The translations under genes were made by a program, and so were the position numbers. Below the pieces are notes generated by a model. The model worked only from the letters and a program-made list of their open reading frames with translations. It did no database searches and was not told the origin of the DNA. From contig JAFZYC010000041.1 in assembly GCA_017616435.1 (NCBI GenBank), positions 1-37,946 of the forward strand: a stretch of 37,946 bases of DNA, in the 5' to 3' direction. This document shows positions 23,453-32,296 of the stretch, piece after piece (position 1 is the first letter of the stretch; every line of letters begins with the position of its first letter). The DNA comes from Clostridia bacterium. Lineage in GTDB: Bacteria; Bacillota; Clostridia; Christensenellales; CAG-138.

Positions 23453-24034
23453 ATGCTTTATCTCGTAAGGCACGGACAGACGCCCTATAACGTCGAAAAC
23501 AGGCTCCAGGGGCAGCTCGACATACCGCTTTCCGAAACGGGGCGGGAGCAGGCGATGGAGCTCGGCGAAAGGCTCAAAGCGGAGGGCCCGCGCGTAAATA
23601 AGCTCTATTGCAGCACGCTTTCGAGGGCGGGCGAGACGGCGCGGATAATCGGCCGCGCGCTTATGCTCACGCCCGTGACCGTCGCGGGGCTCGAGGAGAT
23701 CTACTTCGGCCGCTTCCAGGGGCACAGGTTCGCGGACTGCGCGAAGCTATATCCGGAGGCGTACGCCGATTATCTCATGCGCGGCTCGGATTCGAACGCC
23801 CACGGCGGCGAAACGGGCTATGACGTGATGACCCGCGCGAGGAAGGCGCTCCTGACGCTGCCCGAAAGCACGAACGGCGATCCCGCGCTCGTCGTGACGC
23901 ACGGTGCGGTCATCGGCTTCTTAAGAGCCGCCGCGGCGGGGCTTCCCCTGAACGACGTGCGCGCATTCATCCCCGGCAACGCGGAGGTGGTAGCGCTCGA
24001 TGAAGCGGCTATCGCCCGCATAGCAGGCCGGTGA
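23453..24034 (+). CDS. Histidine phosphatase (phosphoglycerate-mutase-like) family protein
   Basis: 193 residues. Catalytic RHG motif at residues 6-8 (LVRHGQT), with Arg58 in STLSRAGETA, Glu82 in EEIYFGRFQG and second His150 in VVTHGAVIGF: the full active site of the superfamily is present. The substrate may be alpha-ribazole phosphate, a sugar phosphate or nucleotide; the sequence does not decide. Starts one base after the nadE stop, so a shared message is nearly certain. A role in NAD metabolism is suggested only by this neighbour. Confidence 0.9.
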   Translation: MLYLVRHGQTPYNVENRLQGQLDIPLSETGREQAMELGERLKAEGPRVNKLYCSTLSRAGETARIIGRALMLTPVTVAGLEEIYFGRFQGHRFADCAKLYPEAYADYLMRGSDSNAHGGETGYDVMTRARKALLTLPESTNGDPALVVTHGAVIGFLRAAAAGLPLNDVRAFIPGNAEVVALDEAAIARIAGR

Positions 24035-24062
24035 AGGAATGACGGAGTAGGAGGAGAAGACA

Positions 24063-25067
24063 ATGAACAGATATGATCATTACAGATCGATATTGGCATT
24101 GATGCTCGTGCTGATAATGGCGCTGAGCCTTTTCGGATGCACCCCAAAACAAACGCCGGCAGATCCAACGGATGCGCCGGCAAGGGAAACGGAGACTGCG
24201 CGGCCCACTGAAACCGCGGAAGCGACCGGGGATGCGGATGAGGAATGGCAGACCGTTGAATTGAGGAGCCGCCGTGCTGAGCTCTTTGATTCGGCAATGG
24301 CGGTCCTTGAGGGCAGCATGAAGGCCGACGAGATAGAGCCATGCACGGACTACAACGGCGGGATAATGTGCGGAGAATGCTTCCTGCGCCGCGGCACGGA
24401 GGAGGGAGAGGACGGCTTTTATGCGTACGATCTCTGCCTTAGCATGAGAAGGCAAAAGGACGGAAAGTACGAGACGCGCTATGAGTGTGCGGAGCCGTTT
24501 GCTTGCTTTCCGGCCGAGACTTTGGAGCTCGCGGAAGCAAGCCTTGCGGATCATACCAAAGCCTATCTCGGGCTGGATGTTATATTTCAAGAAGGCGACG
24601 GCATTATGCCCATGAGAGGCTACGCAGGAAGCGATTGGTTCCTTTTGATGAACAGCGAGACGACGCAGGGGAAGAATGTGCATACCATTTGGCGCACGGA
24701 CGACGGGGAGTCCTTCTATGAGTTCGGTCATAACAACGACTTTATCGGAGTCGTCACCGGCGCCTGCATCCTCTCCGGCACAACGGGCTTCCTGTGCCAG
24801 ACGGAAATGCGGAGCCAATACAGCTGGTTCAGGGTCTTCGGCACCTTTGACGGCGGCGCGACCTGGCAGGATATGGGCTTGGAGATCCCCAAGGAGAGGG
24901 AGGGCTGCCCGCTTCTCTATTCGACGGCGTTCGCGCCGACTTTCATAGGCGACAGAGGCGTGGTGTTCGTAAGCGCCGTATATGAGGACGGGAGCGAATT
25001 CGGCTTCAGCACGACCTACGGCTTTATCTCGTCCGACGGCGGAAGGACTTGGACGCTGTCGGAATGA
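24063..25067 (+). CDS. Lipoprotein with BNR/Asp-box repeats
   Basis: 334 residues. Signal peptide with lipobox LFGC (Cys near residue 26), then a Thr/Glu/Pro linker. The folded part contains at least two clear Asp boxes, FDGGATWQDMG (about residue 265) and SSDGGRTWTLSE at the extreme C-terminus, and a weaker one, WRTDDGESFYEFG (about 206). Asp boxes mark beta-propellers of sialidase or photosystem-stability type; the catalytic sialidase residues (FRIP motif, arginine triad) are not visible, so an enzyme function is not claimed. AGGAGGAG precedes the ATG. A strong terminator follows. Confidence 0.8.
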   Translation: MNRYDHYRSILALMLVLIMALSLFGCTPKQTPADPTDAPARETETARPTETAEATGDADEEWQTVELRSRRAELFDSAMAVLEGSMKADEIEPCTDYNGGIMCGECFLRRGTEEGEDGFYAYDLCLSMRRQKDGKYETRYECAEPFACFPAETLELAEASLADHTKAYLGLDVIFQEGDGIMPMRGYAGSDWFLLMNSETTQGKNVHTIWRTDDGESFYEFGHNNDFIGVVTGACILSGTTGFLCQTEMRSQYSWFRVFGTFDGGATWQDMGLEIPKEREGCPLLYSTAFAPTFIGDRGVVFVSAVYEDGSEFGFSTTYGFISSDGGRTWTLSE

Positions 25068-25083
25068 ATTGAAAATGAAAGGA

Positions 25084-25111
25084 AAAAAACGCTGCAAAAG
25101 CAGCGTTTTTT
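25084..25111 (+). terminator. Bidirectional hairpin terminator
   Basis: A 12-bp stem AAAAAACGCTGC / GCAGCGTTTTTT with an AAAA loop lies between two converging genes (lipoprotein + and acyltransferase-like -). Confidence 0.92.
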
Positions 25112-25126
25112 AATCTCTATCCGTTA

Positions 25127-26611
25127 TCAGAACACGTCCTTCTCGACCTTTTCGGGCGGGAGGTCGAGCTTTTCGGGGTTGTTGAGAAGGCGGCGGAAGG
25201 TCTTGAACGCGGAGGCGTAGTAGAAGCCGTCGCAGATGCGCTCGTCGGTGACTATCGTGTAATCCACATACTTGCGGCGGACGGGCGATCCGTCGTCGCC
25301 GATCTCGGTCTCGGTACGCCGCGCGCCGAAGGCGATGAAGGCGGGGATATTGCCGAAGTCGTAGAGGTGGTGGAACACGGGCGGAATGCCCAAGGACCCC
25401 AGCGCCGTCACGAATACGGAGCCGTGGAAGGGCGATAGCTTCATCAGCCAGCGCGGGAGCTTGCCGAAATAGTCAAGGGTCTTGAGGAACCATATAAGGA
25501 ACTTCTTTATAACGCCGGGAACGGCATTGACGACCCCCGCGAGGTTGTCGAAGCTCGAATCGAGGGCGGGCTTTTTCGCCTCGTCGATGAGCTCCTGATA
25601 CTGGCGGTAGACGTCATCCGCGGTATCGGTGGGCTTGAAATACGCGCTTATTATGGTCTCGGGAGCGTCGGCCTTGAGGCTCTTTTTGACGGTCATCTGC
25701 AGCTCTATCTCGTCCCCGCGGGAGAATATCCTCTGCCCGCTGATGAAGCGATTGCAGGCGGGGTGCTGGGAAATGACGCGCACGTACGCCGCGGCGATGA
25801 CGTGGAGCGTGCCGAAGCCCGTAAGGCCCTCAGCGCGCTTTTTCCTTATGTACTCCTCCATCTTGGAGCATTCGACGCTGTCGCGGAAATAGGTCGCGGC
25901 GCCGTTGCGGGTGGGCATTATGTAGATCGCGACGCCGTTTATGGGATCCAGCGAGCGGACGAGGCGCCCGTCGGGCCTGTCGCCCCGCCTCGGGCGGAAG
26001 CTCTCGCTCGTGATCCTTTCAAGGCAGACCGCGGCGACGGCGAGCGCGGCCATGATGAGCAGCACGCTTATCTCGGGCAGCTCGTCAAACAGCGAAAAGC
26101 CCTTGATCCACCTCGGCAGATCGAGCACGAAGAGGTGCACGGCGAGCGGTATCGCGAATATGAGTATCGCGGGGAGCTTGGTCTTGAGCCTTGCGCCGTT
26201 GGCCGTAAGGTCCCAGATAACGAACGCCGCGCAGTACAGCACGATGTGCAGCGCGAGCAGCCAGCCGGAATTGATGTATTCGGGATACTTATAAAGCCAG
26301 ATTATCCTTGTGATGAAAAACACCGTCCCCAGCAGCACGCCGAAGCCCGTCTTGTAGAGGCGGTCTCGCCCGTTCAGTATGAGGCGCACGGCAACGAGGA
26401 CGCAGGCGATAACGGGGAGCACGACGGAGAAGAAGAACCACCAGCCGCTTTCTGTTCCCGCGCCATTGCCGCCCGAAAATACGCGGCCTTCAAGCCCTCC
26501 CATGGCGAAGTAGACTATGCGGCACGCGGCCGCAAGCAGCAGCAGTACGGCGGCTATCCATGTGCCGGCGTTTTTCCTCGACAGACCAAATGTTGTATAA
26601 CGGTTATCCAT
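25127..26611 (-). CDS. Membrane protein fused to an E2-like acyltransferase fold lacking catalytic His
   Basis: 494 residues from the ATG at 26611. The N-terminal 210 residues hold about six hydrophobic segments. The C-terminal 280 resemble the catalytic domain of 2-oxoacid dehydrogenase E2 / chloramphenicol acetyltransferase: RSLDPINGVAIYIMPTRNGA, GTLHVIAAAYVRVISQHPACNRF, SPFHGSVFVTALGSLGIPP, and the end VTDERICDGFYYASAF. In active E2 this last motif reads DHRxxDG; here Glu stands in the His position, so the classical acyl transfer looks lost. I recall soluble or membrane relatives with the same TDERICDG motif in gut Bacillota. The promoter predicts a leaderless message. Function unknown. 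Confidence 0.75.
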   Translation of the reverse strand: MDNRYTTFGLSRKNAGTWIAAVLLLLAAACRIVYFAMGGLEGRVFSGGNGAGTESGWWFFFSVVLPVIACVLVAVRLILNGRDRLYKTGFGVLLGTVFFITRIIWLYKYPEYINSGWLLALHIVLYCAAFVIWDLTANGARLKTKLPAILIFAIPLAVHLFVLDLPRWIKGFSLFDELPEISVLLIMAALAVAAVCLERITSESFRPRRGDRPDGRLVRSLDPINGVAIYIMPTRNGAATYFRDSVECSKMEEYIRKKRAEGLTGFGTLHVIAAAYVRVISQHPACNRFISGQRIFSRGDEIELQMTVKKSLKADAPETIISAYFKPTDTADDVYRQYQELIDEAKKPALDSSFDNLAGVVNAVPGVIKKFLIWFLKTLDYFGKLPRWLMKLSPFHGSVFVTALGSLGIPPVFHHLYDFGNIPAFIAFGARRTETEIGDDGSPVRRKYVDYTIVTDERICDGFYYASAFKTFRRLLNNPEKLDLPPEKVEKDVF

Positions 26612-26617
26612 GCTCAC

Positions 26618-26645
26618 ATTATACCATACCGGGCTGTTTTTTCAA
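26618..26645 (-). promoter_or_regulatory. Promoter giving a probable leaderless message
   Basis: Minus strand TTGAAA (26645-26640), 16-bp spacer, perfect TATAAT (26623-26618), then GTGAGC and the ATG at 26611. The transcript should start on or next to the A of ATG; an in-frame GTG at 26617 would lie upstream of that start. Confidence 0.7.
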
Positions 26646-26694
26646 TAAGATACGCCGAAAAAATAATGAGAATGACGGCTTGTGCCCGTTATGG

Positions 26695-26723
26695 TTGAAA
26701 TAGCGCTCCGGCTGTGGTAAAAT
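26695..26723 (+). promoter_or_regulatory. Promoter of the dCMP deaminase-thyX unit
   Basis: TTGAAA (26695-26700), 17-bp spacer, TAAAAT (26718-26723), with CCGGAGG and the ATG at 26751 downstream. Confidence 0.75.
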
Positions 26724-26750
26724 CAGTTATAACCCGAACCGGAGGTCATC

Positions 26751-27191
26751 ATGAACCGAATATCGAAGGACGAATACTACCTCGGCATAGCGGCGGCCGT
26801 CGCGCAGCGCTCCACCTGCTTAAGGCGCAGGTACGGCGCGGTGATAATCAAGAACGACGAGATCATATCGACCGGCTACAACGGCGCTGCCCGCGGCGAG
26901 CCCAACTGCTGCGACGAGGGCGAGTGCTGGCGCGCGCGCAACAACATCCCCCACGGGGAGCAGTATGAAAAATGCGTCGCCGTCCACGCGGAGCAGAACG
27001 CCATAATCTCCGCCGCGAGGCGCGATATGTTGGGCTCCACGCTCTATCTCGCGGGCTTTGACGAGAAGGGCGAGATGGCGAATCCCGCCCCCTGCGTGAT
27101 CTGCTCCCGCCTCATAAAGAATGCGGGGATAAAGGAGGTCGTCGTAAGGACGGAGAACGGTATCGAAAGGAAGAACGTATGCGAGTTATAG
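26751..27191 (+). CDS. Deoxycytidylate (dCMP) deaminase
   Basis: 146 residues. The zinc site and proton shuttle are HAEQNA (His79, Glu81) and PCVIC (Cys115, Cys118). The opening DEYYLGIAAAVAQRSTCLRRRYGAV-type region and the STGYNGAARGEPNC loop fit ComEB/dCMP deaminases. It turns dCMP into dUMP, the substrate of thymidylate synthase, and the next gene, overlapping by 13 bases, is exactly that enzyme (thyX). CCGGAGG six bases before the ATG. The context supports dCMP rather than free cytidine as substrate. Confidence 0.93.
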   Translation: MNRISKDEYYLGIAAAVAQRSTCLRRRYGAVIIKNDEIISTGYNGAARGEPNCCDEGECWRARNNIPHGEQYEKCVAVHAEQNAIISAARRDMLGSTLYLAGFDEKGEMANPAPCVICSRLIKNAGIKEVVVRTENGIERKNVCEL

Positions 27192-27802
27192 GCCCGAGCT
27201 TTGAGATAATAACCCCCATCGACCGCGAGGCGGTCTATCGCCATATCGAGCTCTGCGGCAGGGTATGCTACAAGTCGGAGGGCAATATCGGCGAGGGCAG
27301 CGCGGAGCGGCTCATAAAGAGCATGCTCGCCCGTGGGCACGAGAGCCCGATAGAGCATTATTCGATCAGCGTCCGCGTGATATGCGACCGCGGCGTTTCG
27401 CACGAATGGGTGCGTCACCGCGTCGCCAGCTATTCGCAGGAATCCACCAGATACTGCAACTACGCCAAGGACAAGTTCGGCGGCGAGATCACCTTCATAA
27501 AGCCCGAGAAGCTTTCGGAGGGCACGCCGGAGTATGAGGCCTGGGCGCGCGCTATGGAGAACGCCGAAAGGAGCTATTTCGAACTGCTCGATATGGGCGT
27601 CACGCCCGAGACCGCGAGGAGCGTGCTGCCGAACTCCCTGAAGACCGAGTTCATCTGCACGATGAACCTTCGCGAGTGGCGGCATTTCTTCGCCCTCCGC
27701 ACCGCGCCCGCCGCGCATCCCGATATGCGCGCCGTGGCCTGCCCGCTGTATGAGAAGTTCAAAGAGCTGCTGCCCGTGTTTTTTGAGGAGGGAGAACGGT
27801 AA
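27179..27802 (+). CDS. thyX: FAD-dependent thymidylate synthase
   Basis: 207 residues. The ThyX motif RHRxxSxxxxSxR is complete at residues 79-91 (RHRVASYSQESTR), and GHESPIEHYSISV and RSVLPNSLKTEFICTMNLREWRHF line the FAD and dUMP sites. ThyX methylates dUMP to dTMP with methylene-tetrahydrofolate and FAD/NADPH. The start lies inside the end of the deaminase gene, with GAAAGGAAG as the ribosome site, giving tight coupling of dUMP supply and use. The stop shares one base with the next ATG (TAATG). Confidence 0.96.
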   Translation: MRVIGPSFEIITPIDREAVYRHIELCGRVCYKSEGNIGEGSAERLIKSMLARGHESPIEHYSISVRVICDRGVSHEWVRHRVASYSQESTRYCNYAKDKFGGEITFIKPEKLSEGTPEYEAWARAMENAERSYFELLDMGVTPETARSVLPNSLKTEFICTMNLREWRHFFALRTAPAAHPDMRAVACPLYEKFKELLPVFFEEGER

Positions 27803-28119
27803 TGGAAAACTGGTTCGAACAAAGCCGGCAGACGAAGGAGCCGAAGCCCAAAAAGGAGCGCAAAAAGCTCACGAAGAAGCAGATCGTGATCTGTGTGCTC
27901 ATTGTTATACTCATACTGCTCCTGATCCCCATACCATTCAGCTTTAAGGATGGGGGCTCGCGGGCATGGATCGCCGTGCTTTACAGAGTGGACAAGTGGC
28001 ACCAGATCAGCGACGATCCCGAAACGGGCGAGTTTGGCTATACCGTCGGGACCACGGTGGAGATACTGGGCCTCAAGGTGTTCGACAACACGCGTTTCGA
28101 ACCCGACGACCGGGACTGA
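27802..28119 (+). CDS. Small single-pass membrane protein, unknown
   Basis: 105 residues. A basic N-part (KEPKPKKERKKLTKKQ) precedes one hydrophobic segment (about residues 28-46) and a soluble, beta-like outside part (YRVDKWHQISDDPETGEFGYTVGTTVEILGLKVFDN). Strong GGAGGGAGAA ribosome site within the end of thyX. The ordering (charge inside, helix, small ectodomain) resembles envelope accessory proteins in clostridia; I do not recognise a family. Co-transcribed with the deaminase and thyX, with no evident functional link. Confidence 0.75.
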   Translation: MENWFEQSRQTKEPKPKKERKKLTKKQIVICVLIVILILLLIPIPFSFKDGGSRAWIAVLYRVDKWHQISDDPETGEFGYTVGTTVEILGLKVFDNTRFEPDDRD

Positions 28120-28157
28120 GACTAACGAACATATATTCTTTTTCCCGCCTTTTTTCC

Positions 28158-28186
28158 TTGACAACAGGGGAAAAAGGTGGGATAAT
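28158..28186 (+). promoter_or_regulatory. Promoter of the carbamate kinase gene
   Basis: Consensus TTGACA (28158-28163), 17-bp spacer, GATAAT (28181-28186), about 65 bases before the chosen ATG. Confidence 0.85.
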
Positions 28187-28251
28187 CATTTTTGGCGCCC
28201 GTACACAGCAGTTGCGGGCAAATATTGATTTTAATGGAGATATGGCAAGCT

Positions 28252-29190
28252 ATGGAAAAGATAGTCATCGCACTGGGCGGCAACGCTCTGCAGGAGGCGG
28301 GCAAGCCCGCTACCGCCGCGAATCAGCTCGAAGTCGTTGAGAAGACCTCGGAATACATCGCCGATATCATCGAGCAGGGATACACCGTGGCTTTGGCGCA
28401 CGGCAACGGTCCGCAGGTCGGCCGCATCGTCCTCCAGAACGAGACGGCGAACTCCGTGACCCCCGCGATGCCCTTTGACGTATGCGGCGCGATGAGCCAG
28501 GGCTATATCGGTTATCATATGCAGCAGGGCCTTGAAAAGGTCCTCCGCGCGCGCGGCAACAAGACCCGCGTCGCGACCATCGTAACGCAGGTCGTCGTCG
28601 ACCGCGAGGACGAGAAGTTCAAGAATCCTTCAAAGCCCATCGGCCCCTTCTATACGGAGGAGGAGGCGCGCGCCCTTGAGGCGGAGCGCGGCTACGTGAT
28701 GAAGGAGGACGCGGGCCGCGGCTGGCGCCGTGTCGTGGCAAGCCCCATGCCCGTTGAGATCGTCGAGCTCGACGCTGTCAAGTGCCTCATGGCCGGCGGC
28801 TTCGTGCCCGTCACAGTCGGCGGCGGCGGCATCCCCGTATATAAGGATGAGAACGGCAACTATGTCGGCACCGCGGCCGTTATCGACAAGGACCTCGCAT
28901 CCGAGCGTCTTGCCGAGGATATCGACGCCGACGCGCTCGTGATCCTCACCGCTGTCGAGAAGGTCTCCGTCAACTTCAAGAAGCCCGATCAGATCGATCT
29001 TGACGTCCTCACGGTAGAGGACGCGGAGCGCTACATCGCGGAGGGGCAGTTCGCGCCCGGCTCCATGCTCCCGAAGGTGCAGGCCGCGATGAAGTTCGTC
29101 ACCTCCAAGCCCGGCCGCAGGGCGATCATCACCAGCCTCGATAAGGCCGTGGAGGCATTGAAGGGCGCCGCCGGAACGACGGTCAAATAA
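28252..29190 (+). CDS. arcC: Carbamate kinase
   Basis: 312 residues from ATG at 28252 (MEKIVIALGGNALQ, as in homologues); an in-frame ATG at 28234 would add six residues, and the only GGAG lies between the two, so the start is slightly uncertain. Amino-acid-kinase motifs: ALGGNALQ (7-14), AHGNGPQVG (about 52-60), the VVASPMPVEIVE segment, GGGGIPV, and the C-terminal GSMLPKVQAAMKFV. It makes ATP and carbamate from carbamoyl phosphate and ADP. arcA and arcB are not beside it, so it stands alone with its own promoter and terminator. Confidence 0.95.
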   Translation: MEKIVIALGGNALQEAGKPATAANQLEVVEKTSEYIADIIEQGYTVALAHGNGPQVGRIVLQNETANSVTPAMPFDVCGAMSQGYIGYHMQQGLEKVLRARGNKTRVATIVTQVVVDREDEKFKNPSKPIGPFYTEEEARALEAERGYVMKEDAGRGWRRVVASPMPVEIVELDAVKCLMAGGFVPVTVGGGGIPVYKDENGNYVGTAAVIDKDLASERLAEDIDADALVILTAVEKVSVNFKKPDQIDLDVLTVEDAERYIAEGQFAPGSMLPKVQAAMKFVTSKPGRRAIITSLDKAVEALKGAAGTTVK

Positions 29191-29205
29191 TAAAATGGAA
29201 TAAGG

Positions 29206-29232
29206 AAAACACAGCCTTACGGCTGTGTTTTT
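29206..29232 (+). terminator. Terminator after arcC
   Basis: 11-bp stem AAAACACAGCC / GGCTGTGTTTT with a TTAC loop and following T residues; also placed to stop the converging yabPQ unit. Confidence 0.9.
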
Positions 29233-29234
29233 GT

Positions 29235-29546
29235 TTACCCCACGAGTCCGTGAAAAGCGGCTGCGGCGCCGGCAGCGGCGATGATGAAGCCCGATACGGC
29301 GTAAAGCCTCAGCTCGCCGCCGTTGGCATAGAGCAGCGTAAGCGCGAAGACCGCCGCGGCGGAAAACGCCGCGGCCGTATCGAGCAGCCCGAACAGGAGC
29401 CGCAGGGGCAGACCCGCCCTCCTGCCTCGGGGGCGCATATAATAGAGCGCGCGGGGCAGGCGCAGAAAAGCGCAGACGAGTCCCGCGACGAGGCCGCCCC
29501 TTACGCAGCAAAGGAGCACGGGCAGCTCCGAAAGCGCGTTGCGCAT
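29235..29546 (-). CDS. yabQ: Spore cortex biosynthesis protein YabQ
   Basis: 103 residues with an N-terminal hydrophobic segment (VLLCCVRGGLVAGLVCAFLR), a basic loop (MRPRGRRAGLPLR) and two more segments. The pattern GGLVAGLVCAFLRLPR and the basic loop after it fit YabQ-type proteins. YabQ is needed for cortex formation in Bacillus and sits in the forespore outer membrane. The call rests mainly on its position directly after yabP, with overlapping stop and start (TGATG), the conserved clostridial order. Confidence 0.8.
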   Translation of the reverse strand: MRNALSELPVLLCCVRGGLVAGLVCAFLRLPRALYYMRPRGRRAGLPLRLLFGLLDTAAAFSAAAVFALTLLYANGGELRLYAVSGFIIAAAGAAAAFHGLVG

Positions 29547-29845
29547 CAGCGGAACATCCGCGAAAACAGGGAGCCGCGGCGCTCCGGCAGCTCGCCGTCG
29601 TACTCTATCGCTATTATCTCACCCTCGACCGTCACCTGACCGTCGGTGAGGTCGAGCTTCGTTATGTGCAGGCCGTTGCCCTCGACGGTCATGCCGCCGG
29701 CGTCGGTCATGAGGGTCACCTCGCTCTCGTTGAAGCTGCCGACGTCGGTCACACCCGTCACGCTCAAAAACGCGCGGTCGTCGATATGCACGCTGTGGGA
29801 CCTAAGCCTCAGCCCGCAGCTCTCGCTTGTTCTCAGCTCGTTCAT
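29546..29845 (-). CDS. yabP: Sporulation protein YabP (YabP/YqfC family)
   Basis: 99 residues from the ATG at 29845, which has AAAGGAAC upstream; a longer in-frame version lacks such a site. The family pattern is clear: HSVHIDDRAFLSVTGVTDVGSFNESEVTL, then GMTVEGNGLHITKLDL and the closing GEIIAIEYDG. YabP belongs to the mother-cell sigma-E regulon in model sporulators and acts with YabQ in spore-coat/cortex assembly. A partly matching sigma-E type promoter (GAATAAT, 14-bp spacing, CGTATTAT) can be read about 50 bases upstream, but the match is modest. Confidence 0.9.
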   Translation of the reverse strand: MNELRTSESCGLRLRSHSVHIDDRAFLSVTGVTDVGSFNESEVTLMTDAGGMTVEGNGLHITKLDLTDGQVTVEGEIIAIEYDGELPERRGSLFSRMFR

Positions 29846-29946
29846 TTTAGTGTTCCTTTCCGAAGAGAAATCCTTCCGTATGCTCACGCTTGATAATACG
29901 GGGCTTGGCCCGCGATTATTCCCGCGGGGCGCTCAGGTATTTTTTC

Positions 29947-29976
29947 TTGACAAAACGCATAATAATGTATTAGTAT
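29947..29976 (+). promoter_or_regulatory. Promoter of rho
   Basis: TTGACA (29947-29952), 18-bp spacer, TAGTAT (29971-29976). The leader to the ATG at 30093 is about 110 bases, long enough for the autogenous attenuation known for rho in other bacteria; no clear hairpin seen. Confidence 0.65.
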
Positions 29977-30092
29977 GTGAATAAGGAATCTCATATCATT
30001 TCTTCTCTTCACATATTTTACCTCAAAAACGGAAATGATCTTACTGCAGCTGTTTGAACACAGCACATCTTTTTGCTATATCGGGAGACAGC

Positions 30093-31859
<1,767 letters not shown>

Positions 31860-31867
31860 AGCAATAG

Positions 31868-31905
31868 AATACAGCCCGGCGTTATACCGCCGGGCTGTAT
31901 TTTTA
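31868..31905 (+). terminator. Terminator after rho
   Basis: 14-bp stem AATACAGCCCGGCG / CGCCGGGCTGTATT with a 6-base loop and a T run, 8 bases after the stop. Confidence 0.92.
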
Positions 31906-31938
31906 GTTCTTTTCCGCCGATCTCCTTTTACGGAAGTA

Positions 31939-32127
31939 TCAGCATTCCCCCATGATCTCCTCCGGGGAGACCTTAAGGACCGCGGCGAAACGCGCCGCGA
32001 TCTTTTCGGATATGGGCCTGTTGCCGCACATGTATTTATAGATGATACTGCGGCCGACCCCGCATGCCTCAGCAAAGGTTTTGCCGGTATAGCCCTTTTC
32101 GCGCATTACGCGGCGAAGCTTTGTCAT
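31939..32127 (-). CDS. Small XRE-type helix-turn-helix regulator
   Basis: 62 residues, hardly more than the DNA-binding domain: KTFAEACGVGRSIIYKYMCGNRPISEKIAARFAAVLKVSPEEIM forms the five-helix lambda-repressor-like fold. No sensor or dimer domain, no partner toxin gene next to it. GGAGGGA precedes the ATG and a perfect promoter lies about 50 bases upstream. A short palindrome between promoter and gene suggests self-control. Confidence 0.9.
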   Translation of the reverse strand: MTKLRRVMREKGYTGKTFAEACGVGRSIIYKYMCGNRPISEKIAARFAAVLKVSPEEIMGEC

Positions 32128-32156
32128 AAGGCTCCCTCCTATTATAATTTGTTAGT

Positions 32157-32169
32157 GTATATATTATAC
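32157..32169. promoter_or_regulatory. Candidate operator of the XRE regulator
   Basis: GTATA-TAT-TATAC palindrome just downstream of the predicted transcript start (about 32171) of the regulator gene. Suitable as an autoregulatory site; AT-rich composition makes chance occurrence possible. Confidence 0.35.
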
Positions 32170-32177
32170 CCAAGGCC

Positions 32178-32206
32178 ATTATAGCAAACGATATTCAAAA
32201 AGTCAA
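32178..32206 (-). promoter_or_regulatory. Promoter of the XRE regulator
   Basis: Minus strand TTGACT (32206-32201), 17-bp spacer ending in TGC (extended -10), TATAAT (32183-32178). Confidence 0.8.
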
Positions 32207-32254
32207 ATCCGATTTTGGTTTTTTGTAAAAAACAACAAAAAAGGCGTAATGAAA

Positions 32255-32279
32255 GACCCGCGGAGTAAGGCCGCGGGTC
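32255..32279 (-). terminator. Terminator of the CotH/lamin-tail gene
   Basis: Minus strand stem GACCCGCGG / CCGCGGGTC, 7-base loop, then TTTCATT and a further T run, about 18 bases after the stop at 32297. Confidence 0.75.
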
Positions 32280-32296
32280 CTGCTTAATTGCGTTTT

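Noticed and set aside
29846..29946. Firm sigma-E promoter of yabP
   Set aside because: The best match (GAATAAT and CGTATTAT at 14-bp spacing) deviates at several -10 positions, so it is mentioned only under yabP.
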